Shown here one piece after another: positions 1-6,109 of a stretch of DNA of 8,687 bases; within the stretch, counting starts at the first letter, position 1, and each line of letters begins with the position of its first letter. Both the position numbers and the translations under genes were made by a program. The DNA is from Desulfobacterales bacterium. GTDB lineage: Bacteria > Desulfobacterota > Desulfobacteria > Desulfobacterales > BuS5. Below the pieces are notes generated by a model that saw nothing but the letters and a program-made list of their open reading frames with translations, had not been told where the DNA came from and did no database searches. The stretch is from NCBI GenBank assembly GCA_020056865.1, contig JAGVGX010000203.1, positions 1 through 8,687 on the forward strand, read 5' to 3'.

Positions 1-32
1 TGATTTGTTTTTTTGCTTAACGGGCGATTTTA

Positions 33-38
33 AGGAGG
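33..38 (+). promoter_or_regulatory. Strong Shine-Dalgarno of the first acyl-CoA dehydrogenase gene
   Basis: AGGAGG lies 6 nt before the ATG at 45, close to the ideal distance, and fixes the start of the first gene. The 44 bases upstream of that gene contain no convincing promoter, so transcription probably starts outside the window. Confidence 0.8.
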
Positions 39-44
39 TTTAGT

Positions 45-1211
45 ATGGATTTTTCTTTTTCTAAGGAACAGGAACAGCTTCGAAAAGAAGTGAAGGCTTT
101 TGTTCAAGAAGAGATAAAAAAAGATAATTTTAAGACAAGGAGCAATTATTACCTTGAGGGGTCTTCTCCGGAATTTTCACGCAGACTTGCTGAAAAAGGA
201 TGGCTGGGGCTTACGTGGCCAAAGGAATATGGGGGAGCAGAAAGAACTTATGTGGAAAGAGCGATTTTGATGGAAGAACTTTTAAGATATCAGTTGCCCT
301 TGATGTATCATTTGCTTGGGGAGCGTCAAATAGGCCCAGGACTGCTTCATTTTGGAAGTAAAGAATTAAAAAAAGAATTTTTGCCAAAGATTATAAAGGC
401 TAAAATTTCATTTGCTCTTGGTTTAAGCGAGCCCGATGCCGGTTCTGATGTGGCGGCCGTATCAACGGAGGCTTTTGAAGACGGCGATTACTTTGTTATA
501 AACGGCCAGAAAATCTGGACATCTGATGCACATCATGCAGATTTTATATGGATTTTGACATTGACGGATCCGGCTGCTCCTAAATATAAAAACTTGAGTG
601 AAATCATTGTTGATATGAATACGCCCGGTATTACGGTACGGCCTATCGTTAATATGGCGGGAAGCCATCATTTTAACGAGGTTTTTTTTGATAATGTACG
701 GGTACACAAACGTTATTTAGTGGGGGAAAAAAACAGAGGTTTCTATCAGATGTTGTCTCAGGTGGATTATGAACGAGCAGGGCTGGAAAGATTAATGCAG
801 AATTATCCTGTTCTGGAGAATCTTAGATCCCATGTTAAAAAAAATCAGACATTGTCTTCAGATTCTTTGATTAGAGACAAAATGGCTGATCTTGAGATCG
901 AGTTCGAAGTGGGAAGACTCCTGTGTTACAAGGTTGCATGGACAATTGATCAGGGTAAAATTCCTAATCCCGAGTCGTCTATCAGCAAGGCATTTTGCAC
1001 GCGCTTTGAGCAAAAATTAGGCGATGTGGCAACGCAAATGATTGGTGAATTCGGCATGGTGATGCCGAATGATGCAGATGCCCTTTTTAATGGAGATATG
1101 GCAGAGTCTTATCTTGTAAGCCCTTCTTTTACGATTCAAGGGGGTGCCAGCGAGATACTCAAAGGCATTATTGCTACACGCGGTTTGGGACTGGTTTTTA
1201 ATAAAAAATAA
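45..1211 (+). CDS. Acyl-CoA dehydrogenase family protein, probable catalytic subunit of a heteromeric enzyme
   Basis: FAD-dependent acyl-CoA dehydrogenase fold, 388 residues, the normal family length. It would oxidise an acyl-CoA to the enoyl-CoA and pass electrons to an electron-transfer flavoprotein in the cytoplasm. Visible motifs: the family-style N-terminus MDFSFSKEQEQLRKEV, the FAD/substrate signature LSEPDAGSD at about 127-135, and KIWTS at about 156-160. The usual C-terminal YEGTSEI reads IQGGASEI (364-371), so the Glu that is the base in short- and medium-chain enzymes is Gly366. A Glu in DYER (E243) sits where isovaleryl-CoA dehydrogenase keeps its base and is the likely replacement. 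The family motif R-x-QFG-x-PI, which contacts FAD, is absent; the next gene has it. By analogy with mycobacterial FadE pairs (for example FadE28-FadE29) this protein probably works as an alpha2beta2 complex with the next one. Substrate unknown. ATG at 45 is chosen from the strong AGGAGG. Confidence 0.9.
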   Translation: MDFSFSKEQEQLRKEVKAFVQEEIKKDNFKTRSNYYLEGSSPEFSRRLAEKGWLGLTWPKEYGGAERTYVERAILMEELLRYQLPLMYHLLGERQIGPGLLHFGSKELKKEFLPKIIKAKISFALGLSEPDAGSDVAAVSTEAFEDGDYFVINGQKIWTSDAHHADFIWILTLTDPAAPKYKNLSEIIVDMNTPGITVRPIVNMAGSHHFNEVFFDNVRVHKRYLVGEKNRGFYQMLSQVDYERAGLERLMQNYPVLENLRSHVKKNQTLSSDSLIRDKMADLEIEFEVGRLLCYKVAWTIDQGKIPNPESSISKAFCTRFEQKLGDVATQMIGEFGMVMPNDADALFNGDMAESYLVSPSFTIQGGASEILKGIIATRGLGLVFNKK

Positions 1212-1221
1212 GCAGGTTACA

Positions 1222-2358
1222 ATGGAGACGATACTTAAAATGGATTATCAATATACAAAAGAACAAAAAATGTATCAGGATTCTGCACGGACGTTTTTTA
1301 ATAAGGAATGGACGTTTGAGTTGTTAAGAGACGTATTGGATAAAAAAGGGTATTCAGAAGCGCTTTGGAAAAAAATTGTTGACTTGGGATGGGTTGGCAT
1401 GCTGGTTGACGAAAAATACAACGGGGTAGGGGGAAACTTATTGGACATATGTCCTATACTTGAAGAAATCGGTAAATCGTTATTCCCAAGTCCCTTGTTT
1501 GCCAGTTCAATTATTGGTGCCTCCATATTATCCGGTTACGGGACGGATGTGATGAAAGAGAAAACCCTTCCCATGATGGCTGATGGAGATTTGATTGTAA
1601 CACTGGCTTGTGTTGAAACTGCCAATGGCTGGTCAGAAGATCAAATCAATATGACTGCTGAGAAAACAGATGCAGGGTATATGTTAAGCGGTGTTAAGTT
1701 TTTTGTGCCGTTTGCAGATTCAAGTGATTACCTGATTTGCTGTGCAAAAGAAAATAAAGATAACCTAAGCTCTCTTTTTCTTGTTGATACAAAAACCAAG
1801 GGGATTCAAATAACACCTATGCAGACCTTTGCTTTAGAAAGGTATAATAAAATTATCTTTGACAAGGTTATGGTTCTGGAAGAGAATTTAATAGGTCAAA
1901 GCGGTTCCGGATGGGATATAATTGAAGCTCTGATGCCTTTGTTTGCAGTCAGCCGAAGTATAGAAATGGTCGGAGGCATGCAAAAAGCACTCGATATCAC
2001 CGTAAAATATATCAAGGAAAGGGTTCAGTTTGGTGTCCCAATAGGAAAATTTCAGGTGCTGCAGCACCGTTGTGCTGAAATGGCTATGGATGCAGAGGCA
2101 TCCAGGCATATTACGTATCAGGCGGCATGGCGATTCAGCGAAAACCTGTCATGTAGGAAAGAAGCTTCAAGTGCAAAATCCTGGACCGGAGATGCGTACC
2201 AGAGAGTCACTGCGCAGGCGCACCAGCTCCATGGCGCAATGGGTTTTACCGATGAATGTAACCTTCATTTTTATTATAAGCATGCAAAGTCTCTTCAGTT
2301 AACCTATGGCGGCGGGACATATCATAGAACGATTGTTGCCCATGAATCCGGATATTAA
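1222..2358 (+). CDS. Acyl-CoA dehydrogenase family protein, probable FAD-completing partner subunit
   Basis: 378 residues from this start. The N-terminal and C-terminal helical domains are clear: MDYQYTKEQKMYQDSAR, then RVQFGVPIGKFQVLQH at about 268-282, and QLHGAMGFTDE at about 335-345. These last two are the classical FAD-contact signatures missing from the preceding protein. Conversely, the middle-domain signature TEPxAGSD is degenerate here (CVETANGWSED, about 130-140). No catalytic Glu is seen at either known position: the isovaleryl-type site reads AVSR and the C-terminal site reads YGGGTYHR. It therefore looks non-catalytic alone and complementary to the first subunit. It starts 10 bp after that gene, consistent with co-translation. 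An upstream in-frame ATG at 1144 would overlap the previous gene by 68 bp and add 26 residues unlike the family. ATG 1222 has a weak AGG 5 nt upstream. ATG 1240 (372 residues) is an alternative that gives the most family-like N-terminus, with GGAG 12 nt before it. Confidence 0.88.
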   Translation: METILKMDYQYTKEQKMYQDSARTFFNKEWTFELLRDVLDKKGYSEALWKKIVDLGWVGMLVDEKYNGVGGNLLDICPILEEIGKSLFPSPLFASSIIGASILSGYGTDVMKEKTLPMMADGDLIVTLACVETANGWSEDQINMTAEKTDAGYMLSGVKFFVPFADSSDYLICCAKENKDNLSSLFLVDTKTKGIQITPMQTFALERYNKIIFDKVMVLEENLIGQSGSGWDIIEALMPLFAVSRSIEMVGGMQKALDITVKYIKERVQFGVPIGKFQVLQHRCAEMAMDAEASRHITYQAAWRFSENLSCRKEASSAKSWTGDAYQRVTAQAHQLHGAMGFTDECNLHFYYKHAKSLQLTYGGGTYHRTIVAHESGY

Positions 2359-2390
2359 TTCTGTCAGGTTTTTATTGAGGTATATCCAAC

Positions 2391-4085
2391 ATGTTAAACG
2401 TGAATACGGTTTGGTATCACTATGAAACAAACAAGCAGTATCGTAAATCAGGCGCATGGCCGGATAAGCCTTTTTATGAATTTATTGAAGAAAATGCAAA
2501 AAAATTTCCCGATAAAGAGGCATTTATAGACTCAAGATGGCGCCTGACATATAACCAATTTGTTCAAATGGCAAAAAGATTGGCGTTTTTCTTTTATGAA
2601 TCGGGACTTAGGCCTGGAGATGTTGTTGCGATTCAGGGACCTAACTGCGCTGAAATACCTTTAACGGAAATAGCCTGTGATTATCTGGATATGTCTTTTA
2701 TAGCGCTGTCAGATGGGTGGCGTGAGAATGAAATGCGCCATCTGTTGAACATATCAAAAGCCAAAGCGATCCTTGTTCCCAACATCTATCGTGGTTACGA
2801 TTTTGTAAAATTAATTAAAATGTTGCAACCTGATTTGCCTTTTCTTAAGCACATCATTGTTACAGGTGAAGATGTGCCATCTGAAATGGTAAGCGCGGAT
2901 CAGATTTTCCAACAGCCTCGAAAAATAGATGATTCGGTTGACTTTTTTAAACCGTTCAGAGCTTCAGGAGATTCACCCAGACATCTTGTATGCAGTTCAG
3001 GAACTACGGATTTGCCAAAGATATCCTGTTGGAGTGTCAACAATACCTATGCTGTTTTTGTTCATCAAGGGTGTGGTTTATCAATGAACCTTAAAGAATC
3101 GGATATTGTTGCAGCTATAGCGCCAGCAAACACAGGATCTACAGGGTATGGCTTTCCCATGTTGGGACCGCTTTGCATGGGAGCAACGGTTGTTACACTT
3201 GACAAGTGGGATACTGTTGATGCCCTTAGTATCATGGAAAAAGAAAAGTGTACCGTTGCAGTAATGGTTCCTACCCAGGCGATCAAGATATTATCCGAAG
3301 ACGTGGAGCGTTATAATTTTGATCATTTTAGATGTTTATTTAATGCAGGCGCAAAGTTCCCTGTTGAAAAGATCAAAGAATTTGAAAACAGGTTCAAATG
3401 CAAAGTTTTAAGTGCTTATGGCTCAACAGATGCTGGCGCTCCGGTAATGGCAAACGTGAACGATCCGGATGAAAAAAGATGGGAAACTGTAGGAAGACCA
3501 TGTAATACTTCTGAACTTAAAATTGTGATTGATGATAAAGGAACGAAAGCTCAAGACGGTAAAGAAGGTGAAATATGGTGGCGTGGAGCTGATAATATGT
3601 ATGGTTATGTCAACAGTATCGAAAATGATACGGCCTGTTTTACGCGTGATGGATTTTATAAAAGCGGAGATGTTGGTTTTATCGACAAAGACGGTTATCT
3701 GCATATTACCGGCAGGATTAAGGAAATGATTATACGGGGGGGGCAAAATATAAGTCCTGTTGAAATTGAAGGACTGTTGTACGAACATCCGGATCTTGCT
3801 GAGGTTGCTGTTGCTGCAATGCCGGACCCGGTTTTTGGCGAAAGAGTATGCGTTTTTGCAGTTCTCAGGCCAGACAGTGATGTTTCTTTTGAAGAAATGA
3901 TATTGTTTCTTAAAGATAAAAAAATTGCCAGATGGAAACTCCCCGAACGCTTTGAAATTATAAATGAAATGCCAAAATCAGCGGGTGGGAAGATCATGAA
4001 AAAAAAATTAAGTGAAATGATAACAGCCAAGCTTAAAAAGGAAGGGAACCTACCTGCTGATTTTCAGATGCAAATAAAACTTTAA
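2391..4085 (+). CDS. AMP-forming acyl-CoA synthetase/ligase (ANL superfamily)
   Basis: 564 residues, normal for ATP-dependent acyl- or aryl-CoA ligases: carboxylic acid + ATP + CoA gives acyl-CoA + AMP + PPi. Adenylation-core motifs in order: P-loop-like SSGTTDLPK at 202-210, YGSTDAG at 343-349, YKSGDVGF with Asp427, and ITGRIKEMIIRGGQNISP from about 439 with Arg442. The C-terminal catalytic lysine is K534 in PKSAGGKI. The N-terminal layout (YRKSGAWPDKPFYEFI) resembles the branch holding cyclohexanecarboxylate-CoA ligase (AliA) and DhbE-type aryl-AMP ligases; this is a similarity judged by eye. The P-loop departs from the usual SGTTGxPKG: Asp207 replaces the second Gly and Ile211 follows PK instead of Gly. 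All other core residues remain, so activity is likely. It starts 32 bp after the dehydrogenase pair, with GAGG 10 nt upstream, and presumably makes their CoA-ester substrate or a precursor. Substrate not assignable. Confidence 0.9.
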   Translation: MLNVNTVWYHYETNKQYRKSGAWPDKPFYEFIEENAKKFPDKEAFIDSRWRLTYNQFVQMAKRLAFFFYESGLRPGDVVAIQGPNCAEIPLTEIACDYLDMSFIALSDGWRENEMRHLLNISKAKAILVPNIYRGYDFVKLIKMLQPDLPFLKHIIVTGEDVPSEMVSADQIFQQPRKIDDSVDFFKPFRASGDSPRHLVCSSGTTDLPKISCWSVNNTYAVFVHQGCGLSMNLKESDIVAAIAPANTGSTGYGFPMLGPLCMGATVVTLDKWDTVDALSIMEKEKCTVAVMVPTQAIKILSEDVERYNFDHFRCLFNAGAKFPVEKIKEFENRFKCKVLSAYGSTDAGAPVMANVNDPDEKRWETVGRPCNTSELKIVIDDKGTKAQDGKEGEIWWRGADNMYGYVNSIENDTACFTRDGFYKSGDVGFIDKDGYLHITGRIKEMIIRGGQNISPVEIEGLLYEHPDLAEVAVAAMPDPVFGERVCVFAVLRPDSDVSFEEMILFLKDKKIARWKLPERFEIINEMPKSAGGKIMKKKLSEMITAKLKKEGNLPADFQMQIKL

Positions 4086-4088
4086 ATC

Positions 4089-4104
4089 AGATGACATATC
4101 ATCT
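4089..4104. repeat. Small perfect hairpin between ligase and carboxyltransferase genes
   Basis: AGATGA and TCATCT form a 6-bp stem around a 4-nt loop, 3 nt after the ligase stop codon. It is A/T-rich and followed by a run of A rather than T, so it is not a good intrinsic terminator. It may protect the 3' end of the upstream message or mean nothing. The rest of the 103-bp gap has no clear promoter. Confidence 0.35.
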
Positions 4105-4188
4105 TGAAAAAAATTGTTTTGAAGTTACAGGCTATCTTTAAAAATTAACTGCCTATAAACAATACGTTTCATTTGGGAGAAAGAGATA

Positions 4189-5760
4189 ATGGAAAAAGGA
4201 TACAAAATGCATCCAAACATAAAAAAGCTTTTGGATTTAAGAGAGCGAAAGAAAAAAATTTATCAGATGGGCGGGTTAAAAAATATAGAAAAGCAGCATA
4301 GTCGTGGGAAACTTACTGCCAGAGAAAGGATTGATTTGATATTTGACCCGGGTACATTTTCAGAAATCGATGCACTGGTAGAGCACAGGTGTACGCTTTT
4401 TGGGATGAATAACGTAGATGTTCCGGGGGATGCCGTTGTTACAGGCAGTGGGAAAATTTATGGCAGAAACGTTTTTGTAGCTGCTGAAGATTTTACTTCA
4501 TTAGCGGGAACCTTTGGTGAAATGCATGGGAAAAAAATGTGCAAACTCATTGATACGGCAGCAAAATGTGGCGCTCCTTTTATACAGATGATTGATTCAG
4601 GGGGGGGGAGACTGCAGGAAGGCCAGGATTCCAGCGAAGTTTACGCCCAATTGTTCAGAAGGCATACGCTTTATTCAGGCGTAATTCCCCAAATTACTCT
4701 TCTGCTTGGCAGTTGCGGTGGCGGAGCCGCTTATGGCCCCGCGTTGACGGATTTTATTATCATGGTTGAAGGCCAAAGCCGCATGTATATGGGTGGCCCT
4801 GCATTTGTTAAGGCGATGCTTGGGTATGAAAAAACAGAAGAAGATCTTGGCGGCTCAAAGATGCAGAGCGAAACTACAGGATTGTGTGACTTTGTGGCCG
4901 GAGATGAAAAAGAGGCCATCGGTATAGCGAAGCGAATTTTGACCTTTTTGCCTTCAAATAATAAAGAAAAACCCGCTGTTATTGAAACAGGGGACTCACC
5001 TGCTCGAATGAACAAAGGGATTCTTGAGATTCTGCCTAAAAATTCCAGAGTGCCTTTTGATATGTACAGGATAATAAAGGACATTGTAGACAGCGGCGAT
5101 TTTTTTGAAGTTAAGGCAAGATACGCAAAAAATATGATAACCGGTTTTGCCCGTTTAAACGGGCAATCTGTAGGCATTGTAGCGAACAATTCCGAATACA
5201 TTGCAGGAACGATTAATGTGGAGGCCTCCAATAAGCATGCCAGATTTGTAAGACTATGTGATGTTTATAATATTCCCTTAATTTTTTTACATGATTCAAC
5301 AGCCGTTATGATCGGATACGAGGAGGAAAAAAAAGGGATAATAAAGAACGGTTCCAAGATGCTGCATGCTGTAACAGAGGCATCTGTGCCTAAAATAACA
5401 CTTATTATCAGGAATTCTTATGCCGGATCTCAGCTGTGTATGTGTAATGCTCCTTTAGGGTCGGACATGGTTTATGCCTGGCCTACTGCTGAAATTGCTC
5501 TTGTTGGGCCTCAAACCGCGGCGAGTATCCTTTATGCAAAGGAAATAGCGGTTGCCGAAAACCCTGATGAGATAAGAAAAAAACGGATTCAGGACTATTC
5601 AGATGCCTGGGTAAACCCATATATGGCAGCCTCGAGAGGATATATCGACGATGTTATCGAGCCTGAACGCTCAAGAATTACACTGATCCATGCGCTTGAT
5701 CTGTTAAAAGATAAAAGAGATGAAAGGCCATGGAAAAAACATGGAATTATACAATTGTAA
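4189..5760 (+). CDS. Acyl-CoA carboxylase beta-type carboxyltransferase subunit (PccB/MmdA/GcdA superfamily)
   Basis: 523 residues, the usual length for a propionyl- or methylmalonyl-CoA-type carboxyltransferase with two crotonase-fold halves. These subunits move CO2 between biotin and an acyl-CoA. N-terminal half: GKLTARERIDLIFDPGTFSE at 40-59, DSGGGRLQEG at 136-145 (usual DSGGARIQEG) and GGGAAYGPALTDF at 177-189. C-terminal half: AWPTAEIALVG at 430-440 and the ending RGYIDDVIEP at 483-492. Two active-site elements are unusual. The normal D-x-PGF-x-x-G loop reads HDSTAVMIG (368-376), and the second oxyanion-hole segment, usually RKAYGGAYD, reads RNSYAGSQL (408-416), with Leu at the position of the specificity Asp in propionyl-CoA carboxylases. 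The acyl group is therefore probably not propionyl. No biotin carboxylase, biotin carrier or membrane decarboxylase subunit is in the window, so direction and partners are unknown. GGGAG at 4175-4179 supports ATG 4189; ATG 4207 is a second choice. Confidence 0.88.
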   Translation: MEKGYKMHPNIKKLLDLRERKKKIYQMGGLKNIEKQHSRGKLTARERIDLIFDPGTFSEIDALVEHRCTLFGMNNVDVPGDAVVTGSGKIYGRNVFVAAEDFTSLAGTFGEMHGKKMCKLIDTAAKCGAPFIQMIDSGGGRLQEGQDSSEVYAQLFRRHTLYSGVIPQITLLLGSCGGGAAYGPALTDFIIMVEGQSRMYMGGPAFVKAMLGYEKTEEDLGGSKMQSETTGLCDFVAGDEKEAIGIAKRILTFLPSNNKEKPAVIETGDSPARMNKGILEILPKNSRVPFDMYRIIKDIVDSGDFFEVKARYAKNMITGFARLNGQSVGIVANNSEYIAGTINVEASNKHARFVRLCDVYNIPLIFLHDSTAVMIGYEEEKKGIIKNGSKMLHAVTEASVPKITLIIRNSYAGSQLCMCNAPLGSDMVYAWPTAEIALVGPQTAASILYAKEIAVAENPDEIRKKRIQDYSDAWVNPYMAASRGYIDDVIEPERSRITLIHALDLLKDKRDERPWKKHGIIQL

Positions 5761-5780
5761 TTCAGACTGAAATTCATACA

Positions 5781-5827
5781 ACCCCATGTGTTAATCAATG
5801 AGAAACACTTGAATCAATGCATGGGGT
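5781..5827 (+). terminator. Stem-loop after the carboxyltransferase gene, possible transcription end
   Basis: ACCCCATG (5781-5788) and CATGGGGT (5820-5827) are a perfect 8-bp inverted repeat 20 bp after the stop codon. Two G-T wobbles and two A-T pairs extend the stem to 12 bp, leaving a 23-nt loop. No T-run follows directly, so it is not a textbook intrinsic terminator. It could be a processing or 3'-stabilising structure, or act with Rho. The loop side and descending arm carry a direct repeat, AATCAATG at 5793-5800 and 5812-5819. Confidence 0.45.
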
Positions 5828-5918
5828 CAATTTGCAACATCCCATAAAAATGTAACATATCTAATGACGTCTTTTCTTTTTTTATCAATTTCCCGCCAGT
5901 TCATATCGTCTTTTTTTT

Positions 5919-5986
5919 AAATACGGTTTTTGTTGATGTTCCTGATAGAGGTTTGGATACCATCCATGTTTTGGATTGCCGTATTT
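5919..5986. repeat. Inverted repeat AAATACGG/CCGTATTT
   Basis: AAATACGG at 5919-5926 and CCGTATTT at 5979-5986 are perfect 8-bp arms with a 52-nt spacer. The left arm follows T8 (5911-5918) and the right arm is followed four bases later by A6 (5991-5996), so the pairing can extend imperfectly. Inside the spacer, ATCCA (5962-5966) can pair with TGGAT on either side (5954-5958 or 5972-5976). The role is unknown; a decayed small mobile element or a transcript structure are both possible. Confidence 0.35.
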
Positions 5987-6018
5987 TGATAAAAAATTAT
6001 TAATTATTTAAAAAAACA

Positions 6019-6048
6019 TTTACAATTCTCTTTGCCAGATATTACTAT
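6019..6048 (+). promoter_or_regulatory. Candidate sigma-70 promoter for acsV
   Basis: TTTACA (6019-6024), 18-nt spacer, TACTAT (6043-6048). The -35 box matches five of six consensus bases and the -10 box four of six. A start site would fall about 50 bp before the acsV ATG. In DNA this AT-rich such matches also arise by chance. Confidence 0.4.
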
Positions 6049-6109
6049 AAAAAATTTAGGAATTGTGTATTTAATTGTGTGAACTGAAAAATATAAAAGG
6101 GCATTATTC

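Larger units (their letters stand above)
5761..6109. other. 349-bp intergenic region between the catabolic cluster and acsV
   Basis: No convincing gene is seen here. It holds a stem-loop right after the carboxyltransferase gene (5781-5827), T-rich stretches near 5872-5883 and 5911-5918, a distant inverted repeat (5919-5986), and a candidate promoter (6019-6048) leading into acsV. It marks the end of the catabolic cluster and the start of a separate transcription unit. A 25-codon minus-strand reading frame (5827-5904) has no ribosome binding site and is not called as a gene. Confidence 0.6.

Noticed and set aside
1144..1221. Upstream extension of the second dehydrogenase to an ATG at 1144
   Set aside because: It would overlap the preceding gene by 68 bp, has no ribosome binding site, and adds 26 residues unlike the family; the family-like N-terminus begins after 1222-1240.
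3423..4030. Overlapping minus-strand frames of 121 and 111 codons inside the ligase gene
   Set aside because: Both lie opposite conserved ligase motifs and have low-complexity Ile/Ser-rich translations typical of shadow frames.
4089..4104. Hairpin after the ligase gene as an intrinsic terminator
   Set aside because: The stem is only 6 bp, mostly A/T, and followed by A-rich rather than T-rich sequence; the operon probably continues.
4731..5231. 166-codon open frame on the minus strand inside the carboxyltransferase gene
   Set aside because: It is antisense to a well-conserved coding region and its translation shows no recognisable family; it is a shadow frame.
5827..5904. Short minus-strand frame (25 residues, starting MNWREIDKKRKDVIRY) in the intergenic gap
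   Set aside because: It has plausible-looking composition but no ribosome binding site, is very short and matches no family I can name; a gene remnant is possible but unsupported.
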